Origin: Moraxella boevrei DSM 14165
GTDB taxonomy: Bacteria; Pseudomonadota; Gammaproteobacteria; Pseudomonadales; Moraxellaceae
NCBI RefSeq assembly: GCF_000379845.1
Contig: NZ_KB903809.1
Location: 1 to 64,000, forward strand
DNA length: 64,000 bases
Direction: 5' to 3'
A model generated the notes under the pieces. The model had not been told where the DNA came from and made no database searches. It worked only from the letters and a program-made list of their open reading frames with translations. Positions 34,356 to 41,529 of the stretch are shown one piece after another (position 1 is the stretch's first letter; every line of letters starts with the position of its first letter). The translations under genes were made by a program, and so were the position numbers.

Positions 34356-34973
34356 TCAATCCACCACTTTAAACGATTGCGTGCCAAACTCGGCACCCCC
34401 TACGCCCACACGAATATGATAAATGCCTTTTGGGGTGTTGGCAGGAAAAAACCAGCAAGCATCTAGCTGATTTTTTGTTGCATAAATTTGTCTGCCAAAT
34501 TTGGCAGTATTTGAGCTTGTTTGTACACTACTGGTTAATTGATTATTGGCATTTTGTCCTGCATTGCCTGTAAAGGTTGCATGAACTGGCATGGTAAATA
34601 GCTCACTGACTTGATAAGTTTGAGCACTGTTTACAGGCGTTACCGCCCAACACAGCATGTCATTTTTCTTTAAAGATAAATTCATATGACCTTTATCCTT
34701 GCCTGTCTTTTGATTGATGATTTGTACATACAATCTGGGTTCTTGTGCCACTTCATATCTTTCAAGTCGTCTGCCCAACTCGTGTTCTAGCCTCTGCCTT
34801 TCTAATTGCTGTCGTCTGATTTCCTCATAATAATAAGCGTCCTGTTGATTTTCATATCTGGCACGGCTCGCCCCTTGTTCATAAGCGCCAAATAGGTCAG
34901 GGATATACATGGCATGGGTGGTGAGAGTGGATAATAATAAAATGGATAAAGTGAGTTTGGGTAGGGTTTTCAT
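34356..34973 (-). CDS. Exported protein of the envelope operon, 205 aa
   Basis: An N-terminal signal peptide (KLTLSILLLSTLTTHAM; cleavage near residue 21) precedes a helical, Arg/Glu/Tyr-rich segment (~30-75) and then a beta-rich domain (about 80-205) with two Cys that could form a disulfide. The last 40 residues (PANTPKGIYHIRVGVGGAEFG) look like an Ig-like or carbohydrate-binding strand pattern. I recognise no family. It lies 9 bases from the Adhesin-E-like gene upstream in the operon, so both are probably expressed to the periplasm or surface together. Confidence 0.6.
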   Translation of the reverse strand: MKTLPKLTLSILLLSTLTTHAMYIPDLFGAYEQGASRARYENQQDAYYYEEIRRQQLERQRLEHELGRRLERYEVAQEPRLYVQIINQKTGKDKGHMNLSLKKNDMLCWAVTPVNSAQTYQVSELFTMPVHATFTGNAGQNANNQLTSSVQTSSNTAKFGRQIYATKNQLDACWFFPANTPKGIYHIRVGVGGAEFGTQSFKVVD

Positions 34974-34982
34974 AGATTTTCC

Positions 34983-35447
34983 TTACTTGGTTTGATAAGT
35001 TGATTTAAAATCATAAAAATTACAAATAGCTTTTGACAATCCATCGCCCACCGTATCTGGAATGACTTTATCCCAATTACTTGATGAATAAGTTGATACA
35101 TAGCTGTTTTGATTGCTCCAAACTAAATTACCGTTACTGGTATATACCGCCACATCTCCCCGAGTTATCCTTTTTCCTAAACAATCCACATACCATAACT
35201 CTTTCGTTTGTCGATATAGTCTGCCATCTTTTAATTTTTGAGCGGTGGGATAATTCATTTTTATCCAAGCGGTTACATAATAGCTTGATTTGTCATAACT
35301 ATTAAAATAGTAAGCCGAAATACTCTCAAAGTCTATTTCTATCGTTTCTTTGTTAACATTACTACTAACCCCAGTAGGCACCCAATTCGCTCCCACCGCC
35401 ATTTGACCACTCGCCAAAACTAAACTTGCTAACATTAACTTTTTCAT
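34983..35447 (-). CDS. Surface-adhesin protein E-like protein
   Basis: A 154-residue exported protein; ATG 35447 is chosen because it follows a TAGGAG ribosome site and starts a classic signal peptide (KKLMLASLVLASG, cleavage near QMAVGA). The mature part fits the Adhesin_E pattern of H. influenzae protein E-like domains: a short N-terminal strand with IEIDFESISAYY, then YVTAWIKMNYP, a YRQTKELWYVDC strand with its Cys, and a C-terminal segment with WDKVIPDTVGDGL and AICNFY. Protein E in Haemophilus binds host matrix proteins; adhesion here is only inferred, since many homologues in non-pathogens have unknown roles. Confidence 0.6.
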   Translation of the reverse strand: MKKLMLASLVLASGQMAVGANWVPTGVSSNVNKETIEIDFESISAYYFNSYDKSSYYVTAWIKMNYPTAQKLKDGRLYRQTKELWYVDCLGKRITRGDVAVYTSNGNLVWSNQNSYVSTYSSSNWDKVIPDTVGDGLSKAICNFYDFKSTYQTK

Positions 35448-35490
35448 AAAAGCTCCTAAAATAATAATACTCAAAAAAATTAATTTCTTG

Positions 35491-35907
35491 CTAATTTCTA
35501 GAGCAAGTCATTATCGCTTGCATCATTGCTGTAGCGGAACGCTGTTGAATATCATTCATAGTATTGGTTGATACATATTCAGCAGGCAATAGCATTGTTT
35601 TTAAATCACTGATTGGTAACTGTTGTACCATATTATCCATAACGCAATTGCACACCGTACTTGCATTGGGAATATTTTGGGATTGAAACTCACTCATACA
35701 CCGACCAATATTTTGCCTTTTAAAGATTTGTTGTATTTCACCATCGCTCTTTTGATTATAGTAAGCAAGCATTTCATTTTTTGTTGGGGCTTTTTGGTTT
35801 GATTGTTCAATGCTATTCGTGTTTGAGTTTAATTCTTGACTAGAATTATTATCACACCCAAGTAAAAGCAAAGTCGCTAAGCATCCTACCAATAAAAATC
35901 TCATCAT
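35491..35907 (-). CDS. Small lipoprotein of the envelope operon
   Basis: A 138-residue product with a lipoprotein signal: hydrophobic core and lipobox LLLGC (Cys 18). An Asn/Ser/Gln-rich linker follows, then a helical part (about 45-138) with four Cys, three of them close together (the C-x14-C-x-C spacing in GRCMSEF...VCNCVMDN). The sorting residue after Cys is Asp, which in E. coli-type systems favours inner-membrane retention. No family is recognised. It is 7 bases from the gene upstream in the operon. Confidence 0.6.
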   Translation of the reverse strand: MMRFLLVGCLATLLLLGCDNNSSQELNSNTNSIEQSNQKAPTKNEMLAYYNQKSDGEIQQIFKRQNIGRCMSEFQSQNIPNASTVCNCVMDNMVQQLPISDLKTMLLPAEYVSTNTMNDIQQRSATAMMQAIMTCSRN

Positions 35908-35914
35908 TACCTCC

Positions 35915-36118
35915 TTAAAATAAATACATTAGACCACGAATGGTTCCAACTGGTACAAACAAAATAAAGTCAGCGATTGCCCACATAATTTTGCCGTTTT
36001 GCACATCTTTTATGATGGCATAAATTGGCATAATAACACCTAAGAAAATCTTAACTGCCATTATAATAAATACATAAGCACTAACAGCTACATTTTCTTT
36101 TTTATTTAAATCAGACAT
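35915..36118 (-). CDS. Small two-span membrane protein, 67 aa
   Basis: From ATG 36118 (GGAG ribosome site six bases upstream) the product has two hydrophobic segments, at about residues 13-34 (VSAYVFIIMAVKIFLGVIMPIYA) and 46-65, joined by a short charged loop. It resembles many small membrane proteins of unknown function. A longer reading from a TTG at 36130 would place the ribosome site inside the coding region, so it is not favoured. It belongs to the nine-gene operon. Confidence 0.55.
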   Translation of the reverse strand: MSDLNKKENVAVSAYVFIIMAVKIFLGVIMPIYAIIKDVQNGKIMWAIADFILFVPVGTIRGLMYLF

Positions 36119-36146
36119 CAAAATCTCCAATTAAAAATTCTAAAAA

Positions 36147-36500
36147 TCAATAACAAAAACCATGACTATTGTCAGAGATTTGCCATTGTCTACCATTTTG
36201 GTCTATGCCATTGCTGTTAAATAACATACCACCAGCGACATAAATATCATTGATTTTAATAATACTGGCTTGACCTTTATTCCACCAAATCACGGCATAA
36301 TGGCCAAACATATCATAATTGCCAAAAGGATTGCCTGTGGCTTGATTTAACTCTTGCCCTGTATAAATCTGTGTCTGTACTTGATAAGCCTGCGACCAAC
36401 TATAATTGGTCATATATTTAGCACAGACATTTTTAACTTCATAGGCGTGAGCATTATTTATGACAAATAATGCCATTAAAATTAAGAAAATTTTTTTCAC
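36147..36500 (-). CDS. Exported protein of the envelope operon, 117 aa
   Basis: A signal peptide (KKIFLILMALFVINNAHA; cleavage after residue ~19) is followed by a ~98-residue beta-rich, aromatic-rich mature protein with two Cys, one near each end of the mature chain, likely joined by a disulfide. There is no recognised family. The gene has a GGAG-like ribosome site and lies 28-29 bases from its downstream neighbour, inside the operon. Confidence 0.6.
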   Translation of the reverse strand: MKKIFLILMALFVINNAHAYEVKNVCAKYMTNYSWSQAYQVQTQIYTGQELNQATGNPFGNYDMFGHYAVIWWNKGQASIIKINDIYVAGGMLFNSNGIDQNGRQWQISDNSHGFCY

Positions 36501-36524
36501 AAAAAACTCCTATAATATAAAAAT

Positions 36525-36989
36525 TTAGTTTTCAATGAAATATAAAATATCACTTGAAAATTTGTGATAATGATAGGCTATATAAAAAGCCCATAAACCA
36601 TAAAGCATTGAAAATCCTTGATGGATATCTTTATGTGCATCCATAAAGATAAAGCAATAAACACCGACAGTGAAGAAATATGACAAAAAATAATATTTTA
36701 TCTTTGCAATTCTATCTTTGAGATATTTGCACTTATAAATCATAACATTTTGATTTTCATCTGTTTTAATATAATCATCATAATCACCATGACGATGATA
36801 ATTATCTTGGCATAACAAGGCAAAGACAACCCACCCCAATATAAACAAAATCATTCCCAACGCACCACCCAATATTTTTAAGGTAAGTATAACCAAAAAA
36901 GCATTGGACAATCCAACCATTGTCATACCCTGACCTTCTATACCACTTAGTTTTTTGACAGAATAATTGATTGATTGCACATCAAACAT
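36525..36989 (-). CDS. Multi-span membrane protein of the envelope operon
   Basis: From ATG 36989 the product is 154 residues with about four hydrophobic segments: one near residues 20-36, one at 40-60 (LGGALGMILFILGWVVFALL), one at ~97-113 and one at ~120-138. A charged cytoplasmic loop with DNYHRHGDYDDY lies between them. An alternative TTG start at 37001 adds four residues. I recognise no family; the size and topology resemble small envelope integrity or toxin-immunity membrane proteins, but that is only shape. Confidence 0.5.
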   Translation of the reverse strand: MFDVQSINYSVKKLSGIEGQGMTMVGLSNAFLVILTLKILGGALGMILFILGWVVFALLCQDNYHRHGDYDDYIKTDENQNVMIYKCKYLKDRIAKIKYYFLSYFFTVGVYCFIFMDAHKDIHQGFSMLYGLWAFYIAYHYHKFSSDILYFIEN

Positions 36990-37027
36990 AGAAAACACCA
37001 AAAAATTGCTAATTTAAGATATTAAAA

Positions 37028-38947
37028 TCAATTCATCTCTCTTAATTTACCATTTTTAAAATTAAAACCATTATCAACGACCATAGAAGGACAACAATCA
37101 GGATCTTCGTGTTCACTATAATATTTTGATTGGGTGTAAATATTGCCAAGCGTATCCACATAAACCGTCAAGTCAATCCCCAAAGTTTTAATATCGCCAT
37201 ATAGATATTGATTATCACCCAAACCCAAATAAACCGCCAACTCTGATGATTTGGTTGTGGTATGACAATTTATCACTTCACAATAACGAAGTGCCACCAC
37301 TGCATCTTTGATACCATCATTATTAATATCAGCATAAGTAATATCCTGACTTTCTAATTTATGACTATACCCATCATAACTGGCACTGTCTCTATCTAAA
37401 AATAATAAAGATTTTTTAACCGTATCATTGATCAAATCATTTAAATGATAGCCATTTTGACTGCTTTGCTGATTTTGATAATAAGCAGGTCCAACATTTT
37501 TAGGTGCAGGTGGTGTAACCACCGTATTTAATTGCGTTTTTAAAAACTCTGCTCTCTCATTTAATTGCGGTACTTCGCACGCATAACGATACGCCTTTGC
37601 CAAATCCTCGTCGCTACTTTGGCTATTGCCGTAGGCGGTGCAATCAGCTTCTCGCTTTTTATTGATGGCTCGTTGTTCGTCTCGCAAAAAGTCTTGTGTG
37701 CTTGGGTGTAGGCTATTCCACACTGCATTGATATTTGCTACCGCATTATCATATTGCTTTTGAGCTTCTGCCAAAACAAGCTGTGGATTTAATGGTGGCT
37801 CGTTATTGGTATTAGCTGTTTGAATGTCGTTGAGTGAGATATTGACATTTTGTGTATTTTGATCGTTGAGTACACTTTGAGATGTTGTGTTAGATTTCAC
37901 ATTATGACTTGATTGCTTATAATCAAATATATCAGCAATAAAAAATAAAAAAATAACCCATAAAATACACCCAAAAATTCCAGATAAAATAGCAAAAAAC
38001 TCTTTAATAAATTTGTTTGATTGTACTTTCTCATAAGTATAAGAATAGCAACCCGAACAAATTCCAAATGTCAATAAAGTAGATATAAATCCAAAAATAA
38101 TACCAGCACTAAATAACAGCTTTGATAATAAAGATGTCATAATAACAGGCATAAAAAATAATCCAAGCTGAGACCCCTTGTTTTTACCATCTTCATCTTG
38201 AATATCATCATTGTCATAAAAGTTTTCTTTTGAATTACCGCTTTTTTGTGTAACTTGATAAGCACATTCTGTCAAAAAATTCACGACACCATCTCTTATC
38301 ACCAAAGCTCGCTTTCTGATGTCTTTTTTATGTTGATTTTTTGTGATGGCAATCTTATCGTGTTCGTTAATCTCATCAACATCATCATATTTAAGTGATA
38401 GCATTACCACCGATCTTTCATCAAAAACTTCTTGGCGAATGATATTATTATCTTCGGACAAATTGATAAAATCCATTGCCCCTACCAAGCCATCTTGTGG
38501 TCTTTGGCAAAATCTAGTATTAAAATTGTCTTTAATTTCTTCTATAAACAATTCATAGAGTTCATATTTATAAAATACTTCGTCATCAGGATTATTATCT
38601 AATCGCTCGCCAAGCATTTGATCAATAATGGGTGTATATTTGATGGATTTTTCATTTAATCTTTGCTTAATCATCATTTTATTTTGTGGTGTATTTTGAT
38701 GATTTAAAATACCAGTTATTATCCCTGTCCATTCATCAACCACTTTATCAATCAATACTCGTTTATGAGTATCCATACCGTCACTTTGCATCAGATTGCC
38801 ATAAGCAATCAAAAGCAGATAAGAGACTTCCTCTAATACGCCAGAAGACCAGATAGGCTTATTTTGATAATCAGAAATAACAAACTGATTGCCAATGATC
38901 TTTGTATGTCTTTTTAGTAGTGAAATGATTTGAGATGTATGATTCAT
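37028..38947 (-). CDS. Large membrane protein with LprI-like domain and FG-GAP-like end
   Basis: A 639-residue protein and first gene of the operon. Residues ~1-255 look cytosolic and helical, with an acidic region (about 240-255). Membrane segments follow at ~262-300 (probably two) and 318-340. An LprI/DUF1311-like unit lies at about 395-475 (INAVWNSLHP, RDEQRAINKKREADC, YGNSQSS, YRYACEVPQLNERAEFL), very close in sequence to those of the last operon gene. The C-terminal ~130 residues include DITYADINNDGIKDAVVALRYC, like an FG-GAP/VCBS-type calcium loop, and several Cys. This topology would place the LprI-like and C-terminal parts outside the inner membrane. Function unknown. Confidence 0.6.
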   Translation of the reverse strand: MNHTSQIISLLKRHTKIIGNQFVISDYQNKPIWSSGVLEEVSYLLLIAYGNLMQSDGMDTHKRVLIDKVVDEWTGIITGILNHQNTPQNKMMIKQRLNEKSIKYTPIIDQMLGERLDNNPDDEVFYKYELYELFIEEIKDNFNTRFCQRPQDGLVGAMDFINLSEDNNIIRQEVFDERSVVMLSLKYDDVDEINEHDKIAITKNQHKKDIRKRALVIRDGVVNFLTECAYQVTQKSGNSKENFYDNDDIQDEDGKNKGSQLGLFFMPVIMTSLLSKLLFSAGIIFGFISTLLTFGICSGCYSYTYEKVQSNKFIKEFFAILSGIFGCILWVIFLFFIADIFDYKQSSHNVKSNTTSQSVLNDQNTQNVNISLNDIQTANTNNEPPLNPQLVLAEAQKQYDNAVANINAVWNSLHPSTQDFLRDEQRAINKKREADCTAYGNSQSSDEDLAKAYRYACEVPQLNERAEFLKTQLNTVVTPPAPKNVGPAYYQNQQSSQNGYHLNDLINDTVKKSLLFLDRDSASYDGYSHKLESQDITYADINNDGIKDAVVALRYCEVINCHTTTKSSELAVYLGLGDNQYLYGDIKTLGIDLTVYVDTLGNIYTQSKYYSEHEDPDCCPSMVVDNGFNFKNGKLREMN

Positions 38948-39071
38948 TTTAATGGAATTTAATTTGCCAAAAAATTTCCCTTATGTTACAATAATTTACT
39001 AAAAAGTTAAACCAACCCACACTCTACATCTGCCAACTGACAGTGGTCTTTTATTAAAAATAGGTTTTTTT

Positions 39072-39512
39072 ATGATTGATTTTGACACCATTCGTGAATT
39101 GCGTGAACAAAAACATTGGACACAAGAGCAAATGGCAGAAAAATTAGGGCTAACTCGTAACGGCTATGCTAAGATAGAAACAGGAAAAAGTTTGCCAAAT
39201 TTACAAAGATTAGACGAAATTGCCAAAATTTTTGGCGTACAGTTGTTTGACTTATTAAAATTAGAGCAACAAAATGTCGTCTATCAAATCGGTGAAAACT
39301 ATCACGGCAATAATAATTATTACAATAATAACGAAAAATTGCAAAGCGATATAGAAAAATTAAAGTCTGAAAATGACAAATTACAATTAATAATCCGCCA
39401 CCAACAAGAACGCATTGATGACTTAAAAATCTTATTAACTCAAAAAGATGAGATGATAAAAGTGCTTAAACAATTAAAAACAAGTGACGTGAATGAATTA
39501 CTAGAATTGTAA
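39072..39512 (+). CDS. XRE-family regulator with C-terminal coiled coil
   Basis: A 146-residue protein. Residues ~5-60 are a standard HTH_3 domain (IRELREQKHWTQEQMAEKLGLTRNGYAKIETGKSLPNL, then KIFGVQLFDLL). A short Asn/Tyr-rich linker (HGNNNYYNNN) leads to a coiled coil (about 90-140, with KLKSENDKLQL heptads) that probably mediates oligomerisation. It is divergent from the nine-gene envelope operon, with a shared ~124-base intergenic region, so it is the natural candidate regulator of that operon. A terminator follows. Confidence 0.8.
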   Translation: MIDFDTIRELREQKHWTQEQMAEKLGLTRNGYAKIETGKSLPNLQRLDEIAKIFGVQLFDLLKLEQQNVVYQIGENYHGNNNYYNNNEKLQSDIEKLKSENDKLQLIIRHQQERIDDLKILLTQKDEMIKVLKQLKTSDVNELLEL

Positions 39513-39525
39513 ATGCAATGAATGA

Positions 39526-39558
39526 AAAAAACGCACGGTTAATCTTGTGCGTTTTTTA
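39526..39558. terminator. Terminator after the XRE gene
   Basis: AAAAAACGCAC and GTGCGTTTTTT form an 11-pair stem with T runs on both strands, between the convergent XRE and murU genes. The stem sequence is nearly the same as that of the terminator at 31411, so the accessory block lies between two similar hairpins. Confidence 0.7.
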
Positions 39559-39574
39559 GGGTAATGTCAAAATT

Positions 39575-40267
39575 TTATTTCACATTTGATAAATACTGAT
39601 TTAAATTTTCCAAGCGTTCTAGCGTTCCCACGTCTACCCAATTATCACGCAGTAACTCGCCTGTTACTCGTGCGTTATTAATCGCGGTACATAAAATCGG
39701 TGCTAAGGGCTGAACTTCACCAAGCGTTACAGTTTCCAACAACTTTGGGCTAATGACACTAATTCCTGCAAAGGTATATTTTGGTAAATCGTTCAAGGTT
39801 ACTAGATTGTTTTTTAAAGAAAAATCCCCATTTGGGTTGTGCGTGGCTTTATCCGTTAATAGCAAATGAGCAAGCTGATTTTTACCAAATTGATAATGAG
39901 TAAGTTTAGAAAAATCAAATGTTGTCCAAACATCACCATTGACCAAAATAAACGGCTCATGCTTTAACAAACCATCCGCTAAGGCTTTTTTGATACCACC
40001 TGCGGTTTCTAATGGTTCGCCGTCTTCTCGTGAAATTTTTAGCGTTACGCCAAACTGACTGCCATCGCCTAGGGCATCAATGAGTTTGTCCGCAAGCCAC
40101 GACACATTGATGACGATATCATAAATACCTGCTTGTTTTAATGCTAAAATATGCCATACAATCAATGGCTTACCGCCAACTTCTACCAATGGTTTTGGCG
40201 TGGTTAATGTCAATGGGCGTAGGCGAGTGCCTTTGCCTGCGGATAAAATCATGGCTTGATTTATCAT
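39575..40267 (-). CDS. murU: N-acetylmuramate-1-phosphate uridylyltransferase (MurU)
   Basis: A 230-residue nucleotidyltransferase. The signature AMILSAGKGTRLRPLTLTTPKPLVEVGGKP binds the UTP, and LVNGDVWTTFDF carries the metal-binding Asp. Length and pairing with the kinase gene 26 bases upstream match Pseudomonas MurU, which makes UDP-MurNAc from MurNAc-1-phosphate in peptidoglycan recycling and so bypasses fosfomycin-sensitive MurA. The general sugar nucleotidyltransferase family is certain; the MurNAc specificity rests on the amgK partner. Confidence 0.88.
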   Translation of the reverse strand: MINQAMILSAGKGTRLRPLTLTTPKPLVEVGGKPLIVWHILALKQAGIYDIVINVSWLADKLIDALGDGSQFGVTLKISREDGEPLETAGGIKKALADGLLKHEPFILVNGDVWTTFDFSKLTHYQFGKNQLAHLLLTDKATHNPNGDFSLKNNLVTLNDLPKYTFAGISVISPKLLETVTLGEVQPLAPILCTAINNARVTGELLRDNWVDVGTLERLENLNQYLSNVK

Positions 40268-40293
40268 ATTTTGCTCTTAGTTGATTGTAATCG

Positions 40294-41355
40294 TTAAAAT
40301 TTTTGTTGAAACTTTGGTAGTATCACTTGTTCAATCCACGTATAAAACTCGGCATATACGTGATTTTTATTTATAAGGTTGCTTAGTGAATTTAACAAAT
40401 CCTGCATGACCTTTGGCATATTGGCAAGGTACCTGTCTTTGCCATCACGCTGTGATAGACGAATAAAGATACCGATAACTTTTAAATGTCGCTGAAAACT
40501 AATGACGTTAAAATCATAGTTAACTTGCTGAAAGTCCAGCGTATTTTTATAATCCGTCATTTTGTAAAAATCTTGTAATTTATTTTCAACCCAATTTTCA
40601 TTAACATTGATGTAAGCATCTCTTAACAATGATGCCAAATCATACAAATATGAACCAATCACCGCATCTTGAAAATCAATCACACCTAAATCTTTCGTTA
40701 AGTCATTGTGAATAATCATTAGATTGCGACTGTGAAAATCCCGATGGACGACAACTTGAGGCTGTGTGATGGCATCTTTTACGATTTGGTTTTGTAGGTT
40801 TAGCCATAATTGTTGCGTTTTTTCGTCCAAACTGACACCAAGATAGGGTAAAAACCATTCATCAAATAATGCCATTTCACGTTTTAGCAGGGCTTCATCA
40901 TAATTTGGCAAGGAATGGTTTTGCAAATTTTTTGCCCTTTCAACAGGAATTTTTTGTAAATCTATCAGTGTTTGGAGGGCTTTTTGATACAATTTTTCGC
41001 TAATTTCTGAACTTTCATTGAGCCTATCGGCAAAATCTGTCGCCCCTAAATCTTCTAATACGATAAAACCTTCGCTTTCGTTTACTGCCATCAGTTTTGG
41101 CACATGGACAAAATCCGCCATGAGTTTATCCACGGCAATAAATTCTTTTACGCTTTCTTTGTCAGGCGGTGCGTCCATAATAATAAACTTTTGTTGGCTT
41201 TGACCATTGCCTACTTGCAGACGGTGATAACTGCGAAAGCTGGCATCACCTGCTAGGCGTTGGTGACTGAAATTTTGTTCGGCAAAAACCGTTTGTAGCC
41301 ATTGGTTTAGGGCGATATCACGTTGTTTGGTGCGGTGGGTGGTAAGACTGCTCAT
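40294..41355 (-). CDS. amgK: Anomeric MurNAc/GlcNAc kinase (AmgK)
   Basis: A 353-residue member of the aminoglycoside phosphotransferase (APH) fold. The catalytic loop is VVHRDFHSRNLMI (Brenner-type H-x-D-x4-N) and the metal-binding motif is LGVIDFQDAVIG. The N-terminal half has an ATP-lobe with FIIMDAPPDKE and a hinge near FIVLEDLG. With murU directly downstream it forms the amgK-murU cell-wall recycling pair known from Pseudomonas: AmgK phosphorylates MurNAc at C1. Divergent from lptD, which is also the arrangement in several relatives. Confidence 0.9.
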   Translation of the reverse strand: MSSLTTHRTKQRDIALNQWLQTVFAEQNFSHQRLAGDASFRSYHRLQVGNGQSQQKFIIMDAPPDKESVKEFIAVDKLMADFVHVPKLMAVNESEGFIVLEDLGATDFADRLNESSEISEKLYQKALQTLIDLQKIPVERAKNLQNHSLPNYDEALLKREMALFDEWFLPYLGVSLDEKTQQLWLNLQNQIVKDAITQPQVVVHRDFHSRNLMIIHNDLTKDLGVIDFQDAVIGSYLYDLASLLRDAYINVNENWVENKLQDFYKMTDYKNTLDFQQVNYDFNVISFQRHLKVIGIFIRLSQRDGKDRYLANMPKVMQDLLNSLSNLINKNHVYAEFYTWIEQVILPKFQQKF

Positions 41356-41529
41356 AATTTTTGACTTTTAACAATGAAAAACGCTATCCTATCCAAAAAT
41401 CGTGAATTTCTCAAGAAAATTCTATGATTTGGGCAAAAAAAGTTTAAAAACCGATTAAAGTTGATAAATTGATAAAATTTTAGCCAAAATTGTCAAAAAA
41501 AATAGTATAATTCTGCGTTAAATGCTATT

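Noticed and set aside
31411-39558. The two similar terminators as boundaries of a mobile element
   Set aside because: Only the hairpin arms are alike, as for many terminators; there is no target duplication, recombinase or longer flanking repeat.
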